A program made the translations under genes and the position numbers. The notes under the pieces are model-generated. The model made no database searches. It was not told where the DNA came from and saw only the letters and a program-made list of their open reading frames with translations. From Endomicrobiia bacterium (GTDB lineage: Bacteria; Elusimicrobiota; Endomicrobiia; Endomicrobiales; Endomicrobiaceae), in the NCBI GenBank assembly GCA_025998295.1, contig BNVT01000004.1, positions 1 to 35,038 on the forward strand: 35,038 nucleotides of DNA, given 5' to 3'. The stretch's first letter is position 1, and every line of letters starts with the position of its first letter. Of this stretch, positions 7,506 through 16,626 are shown in pieces.

Positions 7506-7793
7506 ATGGATATTAGAAACATTATCAAGAGACCGATATTAACGGAAAAAGCGTCGATTCTAAAAGAAAAAGATAATAAGTATACTTTTGTGGTAGATAA
7601 AGATGCTAACAAATTTCAGATAAAGCAGGCTATTGAGTATTTGTTTAGCGTAACAGTAAGAAGTGTTCACACCTTAAACTATGCCGGAAAAAGCAAGAAA
7701 GTAGGTGCACATGCAGGGTACAAGAACGATTGGAAAAAAGCAATAGTAAAGCTTGGCGAAGGGCAGGAAATTCAAATGGTTGAAGAAGCCTAG
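7506..7793 (+). CDS. rplW: 50S ribosomal protein uL23
   Basis: A 95-residue protein at the tunnel exit, the docking point for trigger factor and SRP. IIKRPILTEKASIL at the N-terminus, YTFVVDKDANKFQIKQAIE and the C-terminal KNDWKKAIVKLGEGQEI fit the family. AGGA precedes the ATG. A 156-bp spacer follows, holding two small inverted repeats. Confidence 0.96.
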   Translation: MDIRNIIKRPILTEKASILKEKDNKYTFVVDKDANKFQIKQAIEYLFSVTVRSVHTLNYAGKSKKVGAHAGYKNDWKKAIVKLGEGQEIQMVEEA

Positions 7794-7848
7794 ATTTTAG
7801 GTTGAGTGATAGTAGGACTAATCTTTTTTGAAATAAAAATTAAAAGGC

Positions 7849-7934
7849 CTTGCTGCAAGAACAAGAAAAGAAATAGATATGGACGATTATGTGTCGTCGC
7901 AGCAAGATTTATTTCAAGTTGTGCAGTTGCACAA
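7849..7934 (+). other. Inverted repeats in the rplW-rplB spacer
   Basis: cttgctgc (7849-7856) pairs with gcagcaag (7899-7906), and ttgtgca (7919-7925) pairs with tgcacaa (7928-7934), 15 bases before rplB. They could form mRNA structure near the rplB ribosome binding site. No known leader family is recognised. Confidence 0.3.
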
Positions 7935-7949
7935 TAACAGGAAAAGGTA

Positions 7950-8783
7950 ATGCCGATTAAAACGTTTAAGCCGTATACACAGTCAAGAAGACAAATGTCA
8001 GTTTCAGATTTTTCGGATATCACTAAGACAGAACCCGAAAAATCTTTGATAAAAATTCTGAAGAAAAAAAGCGGTCGCAACAATACCGGTCAAGTGATGG
8101 TTCGCTTCAGAGGCGGTGGTCACAAAAGATTTTATAGAATTATTGATTTCAAAAGAAATAAACTCAACATTCCAGCAAAAGTAGTAGCAATAGAGTACGA
8201 TCCTAACCGTTCAAGTAGAATAGTGCTTTTACAGTATCAGGATGGTGAAAAAAGATACATAATTCGGTCTTTAGGAGTAAACGTTGGAGATACCCTCATG
8301 TCCGGTCCGGATGCCGAGATAAAGCCGGGAAATTCTCTTCCGCTTACAAGTATACCCGTCGGTACTTTTATACATAATTTGGAATTGGTAGCTGGTAAAG
8401 GTGGGCAGTTAGTTCGTTCCGCAGGAGCCGTTGCGCAACTTCTTGCAAAAGAAGACGATTACGCTCATGTAAGAATGCCTTCGGGCGAGATAAGACTCAT
8501 CCAAGTAAATTGTTACGCGACAATTGGGCAGGTAGGAAATTTAGATCATGAAAACATTACACTGGGTTCTGCCGGAAGAAATCGTCACATGGGTAGAAAA
8601 TCTCATGTTCGCGGAACTGCAATGAATTCTGTCGATCATCCTCATGGTGGCGGTAGAGGTAAATCCAAAGGTAATAATCAGCCTAGAAGCCCTTGGAATC
8701 AGCCGGCTAAAGGCTTTAAAACAAGATCTAAGAAAGTTTGGGATTGGGTAATAATAAGCCATCGCAATAAAGCTAAGAAGTAA
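7950..8783 (+). CDS. rplB: 50S ribosomal protein uL2
   Basis: A 277-residue core 50S protein needed for subunit association and peptidyl-transferase activity. Visible signatures are [37 protein letters not shown] and [20 protein letters not shown], which holds the functionally important histidine. The last residues ([16 protein letters not shown]) differ from the usual NKYIVRRR-type tail but length is normal. GGAAAAGG precedes the ATG. rpsS follows after 16 bp. Confidence 0.97.
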   Translation: MPIKTFKPYTQSRRQMSVSDFSDITKTEPEKSLIKILKKKSGRNNTGQVMVRFRGGGHKRFYRIIDFKRNKLNIPAKVVAIEYDPNRSSRIVLLQYQDGEKRYIIRSLGVNVGDTLMSGPDAEIKPGNSLPLTSIPVGTFIHNLELVAGKGGQLVRSAGAVAQLLAKEDDYAHVRMPSGEIRLIQVNCYATIGQVGNLDHENITLGSAGRNRHMGRKSHVRGTAMNSVDHPHGGGRGKSKGNNQPRSPWNQPAKGFKTRSKKVWDWVIISHRNKAKK

Positions 8784-8799
8784 GCGGAGGGGAAAATAG

Positions 8800-9084
8800 A
8801 TGAGTCGTTCAGCAAAGAAGGGCCCATACGTAGACGAGAAGCTTTTGAAGAAAATACAGAAACTAAATGAGACTGGTGATAAAAAGGTGATTAAGACGTG
8901 GGCAAGAGCCAGCGTTATAACTCCTGAATTTGTCGGTTATACGATAGCGATACACAATGGGAAAAAATTTCTCCCTATATTTATATCGGAACAGATGGTA
9001 GGACATAGACTGGGCGAGTTTTCTCCGACAAAAACTTTTAAAGGTCATGGTGGCATGACAAAGCAAGAAACAGGACTCACTTAA
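8800..9084 (+). CDS. rpsS: 30S ribosomal protein uS19
   Basis: A 94-residue head protein that contacts the A-site finger and t[22 protein letters not shown] and [20 protein letters not shown] with [12 protein letters not shown] identify it. A strong GGAGGGG lies six bases before ATG. The gap to rplV is 114 bp. Confidence 0.97.
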   Translation: MSRSAKKGPYVDEKLLKKIQKLNETGDKKVIKTWARASVITPEFVGYTIAIHNGKKFLPIFISEQMVGHRLGEFSPTKTFKGHGGMTKQETGLT

Positions 9085-9198
9085 ATAAAGTGTGTGATGT
9101 GATTATTCTTTTGTAAGATGTTTAATGTTAATAGTAGTTGGCAGTTATGCTCAGGATTTCAGGGCATGGTTTGTGCAGAACATAAAAAGGATATAAAG

Positions 9199-9588
9199 AT
9201 GGAAGCGAAGGCAACAGCAAAGTTTGTTAGATATACTCCAAGAAAAGTTAATCAGGTTCTTGCTCTTATAAGGAATAAGAGGGTTGAGAAAGCATTTATA
9301 ATTCTTTCTTTTCTTCCTAAATCTGCTGTAGTGCTAGTACAGAAAGTTTTAAGAAGTGCGACTGCAAATGTAGGAAGACTTGAGGATTTTTCGGGACTTA
9401 AGGTTAAGGAAGCATGGGTGGGAAACGGGCCTATTTTGAAAAGGATGAGGCCTGGTCCTAAGGGAAGAGGAATGCCTGTAAAGAAAAGAACAGCTCATCT
9501 TACTATAGTTGTTACGGATGTGGACGTAGCTCCGGAAAGAAGAAAGAAAAAAAGTGTTAACGTTAAAGCGACAACAGAAATAAAATAA
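9199..9588 (+). CDS. rplV: 50S ribosomal protein uL22
   Basis: A 129-residue L22 lining the exit tunnel. The start at 9199 gives MEAKATAKFVRYTPRKVNQV, the expected N-terminus, with AAGGA eight bases before; the open frame reaches back to 9118 but the extra 27 residues do not look like L22. The beta-hairpin region contains ILKRMRPGPKGRGMPVKKRT, followed by HLTIVVTD. The tail is short and basic. rpsC follows after 29 bp. Confidence 0.95.
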   Translation: MEAKATAKFVRYTPRKVNQVLALIRNKRVEKAFIILSFLPKSAVVLVQKVLRSATANVGRLEDFSGLKVKEAWVGNGPILKRMRPGPKGRGMPVKKRTAHLTIVVTDVDVAPERRKKKSVNVKATTEIK

Positions 9589-9617
9589 GATAAAAATTTT
9601 TAGGAAAGGTAAAAAAC

Positions 9618-10340
9618 ATGGGTCATAAAGTACATCCCAAAAGTGTAAGGTTAGGATATATTAGAGATTGGGAATCTAGATGGTTTAATTTAAAAGAAAT
9701 GCCTGATTTGATAGAAGAAGATCGTCGAATGAGGATCTATTTGAAAAATAAACTTAAATTGGCTTCTGTGTCGAAAATTGTTATCGAAAGACCTGGAAAG
9801 TATTTACGCGTAAATATCTATACGTCGCGCCCTGGCATTGTGATTGGTAAGGGCGGACAGGGTATTGAAAATTTAAGAAAAGAAGTTGAATCCATGACAG
9901 CGAAGAAAGCTTTTATAAGTGTTATGGAAATAAAAAGACCTGAGGTTGATGCTCAACTTGCAGCCGAAAATATTGCTTTTCAGTTGGAAAGACAGATTTC
10001 TTTCAGAAGAGCAATGAAGAAAACAATTGAAAAAGCAATGGTGGCAGGAGGCGCTAAAGGAATAAAGGTTATGGTTGCAGGTAGACTTGGCGGAGCAGAA
10101 ATTGCCAGAACTGAATGGCTTAAAGAAGGAAGAGTTCCTCTGCAAACTTTTAGGGCGGATATAGACTATGGTTTTACTGAGGCTTATACAACCATGGGGC
10201 AGATTGGTGTCAAAGTTTGGATATTCAAAAAAGAACTTTTTAAAAAGACGACTAAGGAGTTAATTGAAGAAGCAAAGCTCGCTGATGCGTCGGCGGATGT
10301 AGACACAGATCAATCCAACAAACAGGAAGAACCTAAATAA
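9618..10340 (+). CDS. rpsC: 30S ribosomal protein uS3
   Basis: A 240-residue protein at the mRNA entry channel. MGHKVHPKSVRLGYIRDWES starts the protein, the KH domain contains VIGKGGQGIENL (75-86), and the C-terminal domain has GRLGGAEIARTEWLKEGRVP and LQTFRADIDYGF. The acidic Asp/Gln-rich tail beyond residue 220 is variable in the family. GGAAAGG precedes the ATG. rplP follows after 30 bp. Confidence 0.97.
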   Translation: MGHKVHPKSVRLGYIRDWESRWFNLKEMPDLIEEDRRMRIYLKNKLKLASVSKIVIERPGKYLRVNIYTSRPGIVIGKGGQGIENLRKEVESMTAKKAFISVMEIKRPEVDAQLAAENIAFQLERQISFRRAMKKTIEKAMVAGGAKGIKVMVAGRLGGAEIARTEWLKEGRVPLQTFRADIDYGFTEAYTTMGQIGVKVWIFKKELFKKTTKELIEEAKLADASADVDTDQSNKQEEPK

Positions 10341-10370
10341 ATTAAGATAAAGGACAGAGGACATTTTTAT

Positions 10371-10784
10371 ATGTTGATGCCAAAAAGAGTTAAATATAGA
10401 AAAACACACAGGGGAAGAATGAAAGGTAGAACCAAAGGTGGTGCTTATCTGGCTTTTGGCAAATATGGTCTTCAAGCTCTTGAACCTGTATGGATAAACA
10501 GCAATCAAATTGAAGCGGCTCGTGTTACGCTTACGAGATTTATAAAGAAGGGTGGAAAGGTTTGGATTAGAATATTTCCTGATAAACCAGTCACAAAAAA
10601 GCCTGCAGAGACAAGGATGGGCAAAGGTAAAGGTGATCCACAATTTTGGGTTGCGGTAGTAAAACCTGGAAGAATAATGTTTGAAATGGAAGGCATTCCG
10701 GAAGTTGAAGCAAAGAAGGCTTTGACGCTTGCGTCAAATAAACTTCCTATACATACAAAAATCTTAGTCAGAGCTGATATTTGA
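10371..10784 (+). CDS. rplP: 50S ribosomal protein uL16
   Basis: A 137-residue protein beside the peptidyl-transferase centre and tRNA elbows. The N-terminus [19 protein letters not shown] matches the family, favouring the first ATG over the one two codons later. The segment containing [20 protein letters not shown] is diagnostic. AGAGGA lies upstream. rpmC begins seven bases after the stop. Confidence 0.97.
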   Translation: MLMPKRVKYRKTHRGRMKGRTKGGAYLAFGKYGLQALEPVWINSNQIEAARVTLTRFIKKGGKVWIRIFPDKPVTKKPAETRMGKGKGDPQFWVAVVKPGRIMFEMEGIPEVEAKKALTLASNKLPIHTKILVRADI

Positions 10785-10791
10785 GGATACG

Positions 10792-11001
10792 ATGAGAAAT
10801 AAAAATTGGAGCGAAATGAGAAATATGACGGATGTTGAGCTCAACGCAAAGCTTAACGAGTTGCAGGATAGTTTTTTTAAGTTAAAATTCCGTAATTCAG
10901 TAACTCCTGTGAAAAATTCTCTTGAAATAAGAGAGATGAGAAAAGATATAGCAAGAATCAAGACGCTTATTGCTCAAAAGAAAGAGTCCATAACCAGCTA
11001 A
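10792..11001 (+). CDS. rpmC: 50S ribosomal protein uL29
   Basis: A 69-residue two-helix protein at the exit site. ELNAKLNELQDSFFKLKFR and REMRKDIARIKTLIAQKK are the typical halves. GAGG lies five bases before ATG. The usual partner rpsQ does not follow directly: 288 bp separate them, without a recognisable gene. Confidence 0.95.
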   Translation: MRNKNWSEMRNMTDVELNAKLNELQDSFFKLKFRNSVTPVKNSLEIREMRKDIARIKTLIAQKKESITS

Positions 11002-11289
11002 CTTTGTATTGATGTGTCGCTCTGTGTTTAAATTTTAGATGGAATTTTATTCTGTTTTATAGGCGGTATTTTGAAATATTTGTTAGCAGAACACACGAAA
11101 TTTACTAAAGGGGAGTATGTCCCCGTGGGGCCAGCTCAAATATGTGCTAGTTGCTGGATTTCATGACAGGTTGTTCTTATTGCTGCTTAGCTGGTTCTTC
11201 TTTGCTTTGTTTATTTTTTAGCTAATGCAAAAATGTATCAATATTAAGGTTGGTTGACTGTAAATAAGATAAAATAATAGGAAGGGACA

Positions 11290-11547
11290 ATGCCAGAACG
11301 TGGAAAACGCAAATGCCGTACAGGCATAGTTGTTAGTGATAAAGCTGACAAGACAAGATTGGTATCTGTAGGGAGAACATATCGCCATTCTTTGTATGGC
11401 CGTGTGCTTCGTAGCAAGAGCAAGTTTGCCGTGCATGATGAGAAAAATATTTCTCATTTAGGCGATACTGTTACAATAATGGAATCAAGACCATTTTCAA
11501 GAACAAAAAGATGGGTGTTAGTTGAAGTTTGTAATATAGTCAACTGA
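11290..11547 (+). CDS. rpsQ: 30S ribosomal protein uS17
   Basis: An 85-residue primary 16S-binding protein. GIVVSDKADKTRLVSVGR, HSLYGRVLRSKSKFAVHD and SRPFSRTKRWVLVEV show the OB-fold family. The final residues NIVN and the stop codon fall inside the sequence tatagtcaact (11535-11545), one end of a possible repeat element, so the C-terminus may have been reshaped by an insertion. GGAAGGG precedes the ATG. Confidence 0.96.
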   Translation: MPERGKRKCRTGIVVSDKADKTRLVSVGRTYRHSLYGRVLRSKSKFAVHDEKNISHLGDTVTIMESRPFSRTKRWVLVEVCNIVN

Positions 11548-11952
11548 TTTAGTATTGGTACACTGCGTTAGCTCAAAAAATAGATGTAATACAAGAGGTG
11601 GACTGGCCATGACAAATGCATGAGGGCTTTTTTGATTCTTGAGTGTCGTTGATAGCACTAAACGACGGTTCGTGAGTTCACTTAGGATTAAAAGCAGTCT
11701 TGGCGAAATTTTTTTCATGCGGTTTTGTAGCGAGCCGATGAGGCAATAGTGCACACACACACATTCTTCTTTCAACGGCTCAGGTTGCTGTTTTTGCAAC
11801 TTGTGGGGGAGGGGAGGGGTTGTGTGTTTTAGTAAGTTTTGTTTGTTTTATTTGGTCGATATGGGGTTCGGTGTTACCTCTTATAAAACAATCAGAATTT
11901 CCTTGAAAATTTGGGTAGCGTAATGGTATCGATATGAGGTTAGTTGACTATA
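11535..11952. mobile_element. Possible TATAGTCAACT-ended element between rpsQ and rplN
   Basis: tatagtcaact at 11535-11545 and its exact reverse complement at 11942-11952 bracket 418 bp without a gene. Inside are an R1 repeat copy (11608-11730), a CA run and a G-rich tract (11805-11819). The first nine bases match the ends of the MITE-like element at 2377-2486. Eleven matching bases at this distance could be chance, so the call is tentative. Confidence 0.35.
11608..11730. repeat. Palindromic repeat family R1, copy 3
   Basis: Left end catgacaaatgcatgagggc, right end ttcatgcggttttgtag. From about 11626 to 11780, including some 45 bp beyond the right end, it aligns with 22998-23165 (shared words tgagttcacttagg, ggcaatag and gcacacac), forming a subfamily with that copy. 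Confidence 0.6.
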
Positions 11953-11995
11953 AAACGTCAGAGGTGTAAAAATAAGTTTGTCGAGGGATAGCAGC

Positions 11996-12364
11996 ATGAT
12001 TCAAGAAAGAACTATTTTGAGTGTGGCGGATAACTCAGGGGCAAAAAAAATTCGTTGCTTTAGGGTTACGAAAGGTTTAAAACGCCGTTATGCAAGTATT
12101 GGCGATGTAATTCATGCTTCAGTTCAAGATGCATTGCCGCATGCAAATATAAAAAAAGGTGAAGTTGTTAAAGCCGTAGTAGTACGTACAGTAAAAGAAA
12201 TTCGTCGCATTGATGGAACCTATATCAAGTTTGATGATAACGCAGCTGTTATTATTAATGATGATGGCGAGCCGAAGGGAACTCGTATTTTTGGGCCGGT
12301 TGCAAGAGAGCTTAGAGAGAAAAATTATCTTAAAATAATTTCTTTAGCGCCAGAAGTAATATAG
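11996..12364 (+). CDS. rplN: 50S ribosomal protein uL14
   Basis: A 122-residue protein at the subunit interface. The start at 11996 gives [20 protein letters not shown], the conserved N-terminus; a TTG six codons upstream extends the frame but is not needed. [24 protein letters not shown] and [20 protein letters not shown] follow the family. GAGGG lies nine bases before the ATG. The spacer before it is 448 bp. Confidence 0.96.
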   Translation: MIQERTILSVADNSGAKKIRCFRVTKGLKRRYASIGDVIHASVQDALPHANIKKGEVVKAVVVRTVKEIRRIDGTYIKFDDNAAVIINDDGEPKGTRIFGPVARELREKNYLKIISLAPEVI

Positions 12365-12695
12365 TTAGTGTTTTGTATGGTGAAGAATCTAGAAAGTTGA
12401 AGGTTAATTAGAGAGATTCGCGTTGTTCTGGATGCTTGAAAACGACTGTTTTCCTCGGACGACACTTGCGAAATCACCTTGACAGTCTCGCAGGAAAATG
12501 TTATATGGTGCTTAAAGATTTGAATGAAATAGTCTAGCAGATGCGGAAAATAGAATGGGATATCTTGGGCATTTGAGGTTTAATTTAGTAGCATAGCGGG
12601 AAGTGTGTAATTTTTGAGTTATAGACTTGGAAGGAAGTCTGTTGTCTCCTCAGAAGACATGACAATGGTACACGCAAGAAGAAAAGGATAATGTA
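12365..12695 (+). other. 331-bp spacer between rplN and rplX
   Basis: No gene is seen. The stretch holds a small hairpin (gaaaac / gttttc near 12438) and a promoter-like pair at 12479-12507. The rest shows no match to the repeat families described here. Confidence 0.4.
12479..12507 (+). promoter_or_regulatory. Candidate internal promoter upstream of rplX
   Basis: A perfect TTGACA (12479-12484) is followed after 17 bases by TATATG (12502-12507). It would give an mRNA leader of roughly 180 bases before rplX. An internal promoter would make sense because the wide spacers separate rplX from upstream genes. Confidence 0.45.
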
Positions 12696-13007
12696 ATGCT
12701 TACTGTTAAGAAGAAAGATAAAGTTGTGGTTTTATGCGGAAAGGATAAAGGAAAAAGTGGTGAAGTACTTAATGTTTTTCCAGACAAAGGTAGAGTTATC
12801 GTTTCAAAAATAAATTTTGTAAAAAGACATACGAAGCCTACTCGGACAGACGCCGGTGGGATTCATGAAAAAGAAGCCCCAATTGCTATAAGCAAAGTTA
12901 TGCTTGTATGTCCAAAATGCGATAAAGCTTCAAGATCTAAATTTGACAAGCTTTCTGACGGTAAGAAGGTAAGAGTGTGTCGTAAATGTGGAGAGTTGAT
13001 ACTATAA
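12696..13007 (+). CDS. rplX: 50S ribosomal protein uL24, zinc-ribbon form
   Basis: A 103-residue assembly initiator of the 50S subunit. The KOW motif is at the N-terminus (DKVVVLCGKDKGKSGEVL), then NFVKRHTKP. The C-terminal half carries four cysteines in two CxxC knuckles (C72, C75, C95, C98), the metal-binding version of L24. AAGGA lies upstream. rplE follows after 142 bp. Confidence 0.96.
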   Translation: MLTVKKKDKVVVLCGKDKGKSGEVLNVFPDKGRVIVSKINFVKRHTKPTRTDAGGIHEKEAPIAISKVMLVCPKCDKASRSKFDKLSDGKKVRVCRKCGELIL

Positions 13008-13149
13008 ACACTTGGTTTTAATTTATGCTTTTTTGCGGTTTTTTTTGAGTTTTGTTTGCTTGAGTGCATGAGCGTTTTGTTGTAAACACCGTCTAAACTC
13101 AGAATGTTGTTGAAGGTAACGAAGACAGAAAACATATAAGGAAAGAACA

Positions 13150-13695
13150 ATGAGACAACCTCGTTTAAAAGATTTTTATCGAAAAAATGTAACAGGTGAG
13201 CTTAAAAAACAGTTCAATTTTAAGAACGTGCATCAAATTCCTAAACTTACGAAGATCGTTATCAACATCGGTTTAAGCGAAGCGAAAGAAAATATTAAAG
13301 TTTTGGATGTTGCAACTGCGGAGCTTGCGACTATTACCGGCCAAAAACCTTTAGTGTGCCGTGCGAAACGGTCTGTATCGAATTTTAAAATACGTCAAGG
13401 AATGCCGATAGGTATTAAAGTAACTCTCAGAAGTGCAATGATGTATGAGTTTTTAGATAGATTTATTAATGTTGCGGTACCTCGCATAAGAGACTTTAGA
13501 GGGATAGATCCAAATGGTTTTGATGGTCAGGGTAATTTTAACTTGGGTATTACGGAGCAGTATATTTTTCCTGAAATCAATATTGAGAAATCGGACAAAG
13601 CTAGAGGAATGAATATTACTATTGTGACAACGGCTAAAGAAAATGAGCATGCAAAGGCATTAATTGAGGCTTTTGGTATGCCGTTTAAAAAATAG
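13150..13695 (+). CDS. rplE: 50S ribosomal protein uL5
   Basis: A 181-residue central-protuberance protein that binds 5S rRNA and P-site tRNA. KIVINIGLSEAKENIKVLD, GQKPLVCRAKRSVSNFKIR, VPRIRDFRGIDPNGFDGQGN and LGITEQYIFPEI are the family blocks. Length is normal. AAGGAAAG precedes the ATG. rpsN follows after 45 bp. Confidence 0.97.
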   Translation: MRQPRLKDFYRKNVTGELKKQFNFKNVHQIPKLTKIVINIGLSEAKENIKVLDVATAELATITGQKPLVCRAKRSVSNFKIRQGMPIGIKVTLRSAMMYEFLDRFINVAVPRIRDFRGIDPNGFDGQGNFNLGITEQYIFPEINIEKSDKARGMNITIVTTAKENEHAKALIEAFGMPFKK

Positions 13696-13740
13696 ACAAT
13701 AATAATGGAAGACAGCAAATAAAGCAAAGGATATTTTTCT

Positions 13741-13926
13741 ATGGCAACAACTTCAGCAGAAGCAAAGATGCGCAAACATCAGAAATTTTCGACGCGGCAC
13801 AGAAACAGATGTCGTCTGTGCGGAAGACCGCGCGGTTTTTATAGAGATTTTGGTCTTTGCAGAATATGTCTGCGCGAATTAGCGCATAATGGTGAGATTC
13901 CTGGTCTTACAAAATCAAGCTGGTAG
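13741..13926 (+). CDS. rpsN: 30S ribosomal protein uS14, type Z
   Basis: A 61-residue short S14 with a zinc site formed by C24, C27, C40 and C43 ([10 protein letters not shown] and [17 protein letters not shown]). The zinc-free long form has about 100 residues and lacks these cysteines. AAAGGA precedes the ATG. A 279-bp spacer with an R2 repeat follows. Confidence 0.97.
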   Translation: MATTSAEAKMRKHQKFSTRHRNRCRLCGRPRGFYRDFGLCRICLRELAHNGEIPGLTKSSW

Positions 13927-13940
13927 TACGCGTGACATGT

Positions 13941-14066
13941 TCTGCCTAAAACTCCTAAAAGCCCTTGTCAATTTTGAACTTGTTTTGGTGACTGACGTTA
14001 TTTCTAAAACAGTGCCGGTGCGATGAATACGGAAAACATACCGAAACCGTGGGTTTTTAGACAGAC
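13941..14066. repeat. Palindromic repeat family R2, copy 2
   Basis: The right part (gaaaccgtgggtttttagac) and the interior (acttgttttggtgac, gatgaatacgg) align with 5134-5275. The left end (tctgcctaaaactcc) is a decayed form of gtctaaaaactcatgg. It lies 15 bp after rpsN, just as copy 1 lies just after tuf. Confidence 0.6.
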
Positions 14067-14205
14067 CAGATAAGCAGTTCTCATCGTAATTGTTTCCTTG
14101 CGTATCGCGGGAGAGGGTAGGGCGAGAGGCCGTTTCTAGATTGAAAAGTGTCTTTTGCGTAATTTACGTGAAACTGATAATAAATTTTTAAAAGAGGTCG
14201 GTTGA

Positions 14206-14601
14206 ATGATTACAGATCCAGTTTCAGATATGTTTGTGCGTATTCGTAACTCAAATGCAAAATTGCATGAAAAGGTTGATATTCCATTTTCGAAAATGAA
14301 AATGGAAATCGCTAGGATTTTAAAGGAAGAAGGGTATATCTCAAATTATAAAAACATTGAAGATCGTAAGCAGGGGATTTTGAGAGTTTATCTTAAATAT
14401 ACTGCTGCCAACAAAGCTGTTCTTCAAGGTATAAGGAGAGTTTCAAAATCTAGTTTGAGAATATACAAGGGCTATGAAGATATGCCTAAAACGGTTGGTG
14501 GTTTAGGGGTTACTATCGTTTCTACCTCTAAGGGTTTAATGTCCGATAGACAAACAAGAAAACAAAAAATCGGCGGGGAAGTGATAGGTTATGTTTGGTA
14601 G
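14206..14601 (+). CDS. rpsH: 30S ribosomal protein uS8
   Basis: A 131-residue primary binder of 16S helix 21 and the spc-operon autoregulator in E. coli. DPVSDMFVRIRNSNAKLHE, the RVYLKYT strand and GGLGVTIVSTSKGLMSDRQ with IGGEVIGYVW identify it. GAGG lies before the ATG. rplF starts 77 bp after the stop. Confidence 0.97.
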   Translation: MITDPVSDMFVRIRNSNAKLHEKVDIPFSKMKMEIARILKEEGYISNYKNIEDRKQGILRVYLKYTAANKAVLQGIRRVSKSSLRIYKGYEDMPKTVGGLGVTIVSTSKGLMSDRQTRKQKIGGEVIGYVW

Positions 14602-14678
14602 TTGCAGATCGAATTAATTGGGCAGTTTTATTATTTTCAAATGTTTGTTTAGCAAAAAATTTATATTGGGGTCCAAAA

Positions 14679-15242
14679 ATGAGTCGCTTAGGTAAAAAAC
14701 CAGTTCAGGTGTCAGAAAATGTGAATGCAGAGTTTAAAAATAGAGTGCTGGAAGTAATGGGTCCTGGTGGAAAACTTTCGCAGGTGGTTGATGATAGAAT
14801 AAATTTAAAAATAGACAAGGACAATATTTTTGTCGAGGCTCTTGAGGAGTCTCGTGAATGCAATATGTTACACGGTCTTATAAGGGGACTTGTGGTCAAT
14901 ATGGTTGAAGGCGTTACGAAGGGTTTCAAAAAAGAACTTGAAGCTATCGGTCTTGGTTATAAGGCAAATATAGATAGCGGAAACAAGTTGGTTCTTGCTG
15001 TGGGTTTCTCGCATCTTGTAAATCTCACGATCCCTTCTACTGTAAAAGTTGCTGTAACTATTACTCAAGATAAGAATACTTTGATTGTTGTAACAGGTGC
15101 TGATAAGTATGAAGTTGGAGCATTTGCTGCTCAGATTAGAGCTGTAAAGCCGCCGGAACCTTACAAGGGTTTTGGTATAAGATATTTAGGTGAGAAGATT
15201 ATAAGAAAAGCCGGAAAAGCTGCGGCTGGTGGTAAAAAATAA
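14679..15242 (+). CDS. rplF: 50S ribosomal protein uL6
   Basis: A 187-residue two-domain protein near the factor-binding site. The start at 14679 yields [20 protein letters not shown], the family N-terminus; an open frame extends back to 14595, overlapping rpsH, and is rejected. The C-terminal block [20 protein letters not shown] is diagnostic. No strong Shine-Dalgarno is seen (tattggggtcc). rplR follows after 31 bp. Confidence 0.96.
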   Translation: MSRLGKKPVQVSENVNAEFKNRVLEVMGPGGKLSQVVDDRINLKIDKDNIFVEALEESRECNMLHGLIRGLVVNMVEGVTKGFKKELEAIGLGYKANIDSGNKLVLAVGFSHLVNLTIPSTVKVAVTITQDKNTLIVVTGADKYEVGAFAAQIRAVKPPEPYKGFGIRYLGEKIIRKAGKAAAGGKK

Positions 15243-15273
15243 TAGTTTTTTTGCCGTCATTAGAGGATATCAG

Positions 15274-15633
15274 ATGAAAGATTCTAACAAAAGATTCGAT
15301 TATCGCGTAAACAGAGTTAGAAGTAAAATTAAAGGAACGCAAGCAAGGCCTCGCTTAAGCGTTCATCGTGGACATAAGCATATTTATGCACAGATCATTG
15401 ACGATAGCATGAGTATTACTCTTGCGTCTGCGTCAACGCTATCTCCTGAACTTAAGGATAAAATTAAAGTTACTGATACAGTTGCGGCGGCTAAGTTCGT
15501 AGGTGATTTAATTGCAAAAAAAGCAGTTGAAAAAGGCGTAAAAAAAGTTGTTTTTGATCGCAGGGGATACGAATATGCTGGTAAAATAAAGGCTCTTGCA
15601 GATGCTGCAAGAGAAAATGGCTTAGAGTTTTAA
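15274..15633 (+). CDS. rplR: 50S ribosomal protein uL18
   Basis: A 119-residue 5S rRNA binder. The start at 15274 gives [20 protein letters not shown] with GAGG upstream; a longer frame from 15229 overlaps rplF and is not needed. [40 protein letters not shown] and the end block [20 protein letters not shown] match the family. Confidence 0.96.
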   Translation: MKDSNKRFDYRVNRVRSKIKGTQARPRLSVHRGHKHIYAQIIDDSMSITLASASTLSPELKDKIKVTDTVAAAKFVGDLIAKKAVEKGVKKVVFDRRGYEYAGKIKALADAARENGLEF

Positions 15634-15666
15634 AATAAACGTAGGTGCTGTTTTTAGGAGGACAAG

Positions 15667-16170
15667 TTGGCTGAAAGAATAGGAAGACAACGAGGTAACA
15701 ATGGCTTAAAAGAAACTGTTGTTGCCATTAACAGAGTGACAAAAGTTGTTAAGGGTGGAAAAAGATTCTCTTTCAATGCTTTGGTAGTGGTGGGCGATGA
15801 AGCCGGCAAGGTAGGTTGCGGTCTTGGTAAAGCGAATGAAGTGCAGACTGCAATTCAGAAGGGTGGTGCGCAAGCGTCGAAGCATATGGTTTTGGTTCAG
15901 TTAAAGGGAAGTACTATTCCTCATGAAATAATAGGTATTTCGGGCTCGGGAAAGGTATTATTGAAACCTGCTGCTCCAGGGACTGGCGTTATAGCGGGTG
16001 AAGCCGTTAGAGCCGTTCTTGAAGCTGTAGGAATTAGAGATGTGCTTACAAAGTCAATGCGCTCTTCAAATCCTTTTAACGTAGTTTATGCAACAATCAA
16101 TGCCCTAAAAGGACTTCGTTCAAAAGAGGAAGTTGCTAAAATTAGAGGAAAAGAGGTTGCAGAGATATGA
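15667..16170 (+). CDS. rpsE: 30S ribosomal protein uS5
   Basis: A 167-residue accuracy-related protein. It starts at TTG, six bases after a strong AGGAGG, and no in-frame ATG is suitable. [36 protein letters not shown] and the [16 protein letters not shown] region identify it. The stop overlaps the rplO start (ATGA). rpmD, normally between rpsE and rplO, is absent. Confidence 0.97.
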   Translation: MAERIGRQRGNNGLKETVVAINRVTKVVKGGKRFSFNALVVVGDEAGKVGCGLGKANEVQTAIQKGGAQASKHMVLVQLKGSTIPHEIIGISGSGKVLLKPAAPGTGVIAGEAVRAVLEAVGIRDVLTKSMRSSNPFNVVYATINALKGLRSKEEVAKIRGKEVAEI

Positions 16171-16613
16171 TAGGTTTAAATAATTTGCAGCCTGCAAAAG
16201 GCTCAAAACATAGAAGGAAGATTGTAGGGCGCGGAGTGGGATCAGGGCATGGCCGCACATCTACTCGCGGTTCTAAAGGTCAGAGGGCTCGTTCAGGTGA
16301 TGGAGCAAAGAAAATTGGTTTTGAAGGCGGGCAGATGCCTGTTTTTAGGAGAATACCTAAGAGAGGATTTACAAATCGGTTTCGTAAAGAATACGAAATC
16401 GTCAACATTGAAAGTTTAAATAAATTTGAAACTGGAGCGGAAGTTACTCCTGTGGCGTTAAGAGAAGCTGGTCTTGTTGCAAAAGCAGAGCTTGTTAAAA
16501 TTCTAGGAGTTGGAGATCTAAAGAAATCTTTAACAGTTAAGGCTACTGCTTTTTCAAAATCTGCGCTTGAAAAAATTAAAGCTGTAGGCGGAAAAGCCGA
16601 AGTCGTTAAGTAA
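16167..16613 (+). CDS. rplO: 50S ribosomal protein uL15
   Basis: A 148-residue late-assembly protein. The Gly/Arg-rich N-terminus ([20 protein letters not shown]), the [20 protein letters not shown] block and the C-terminal [20 protein letters not shown] are diagnostic. It overlaps rpsE by four bases, implying coupled translation. secY begins 114 bp after the stop. Confidence 0.97.
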   Translation: MIGLNNLQPAKGSKHRRKIVGRGVGSGHGRTSTRGSKGQRARSGDGAKKIGFEGGQMPVFRRIPKRGFTNRFRKEYEIVNIESLNKFETGAEVTPVALREAGLVAKAELVKILGVGDLKKSLTVKATAFSKSALEKIKAVGGKAEVVK

Positions 16614-16626
16614 ATGTATAAAAATA

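Noticed and set aside
9118..9198. 27-residue N-terminal extension of uL22
   Set aside because: The family N-terminus and a Shine-Dalgarno support the ATG at 9199.
11252..11262. Recurrent TTGACT words (before rpsQ, rplN, secY) as -35 boxes
   Set aside because: No -10 box at a suitable distance follows any of them; they fit better as ends of a repeat family.
11757..11764. CA-rich run as a microsatellite or CRISPR-like unit
   Set aside because: Only a few CA units, no spacers or regular repeats; no CRISPR array was seen anywhere in the window.
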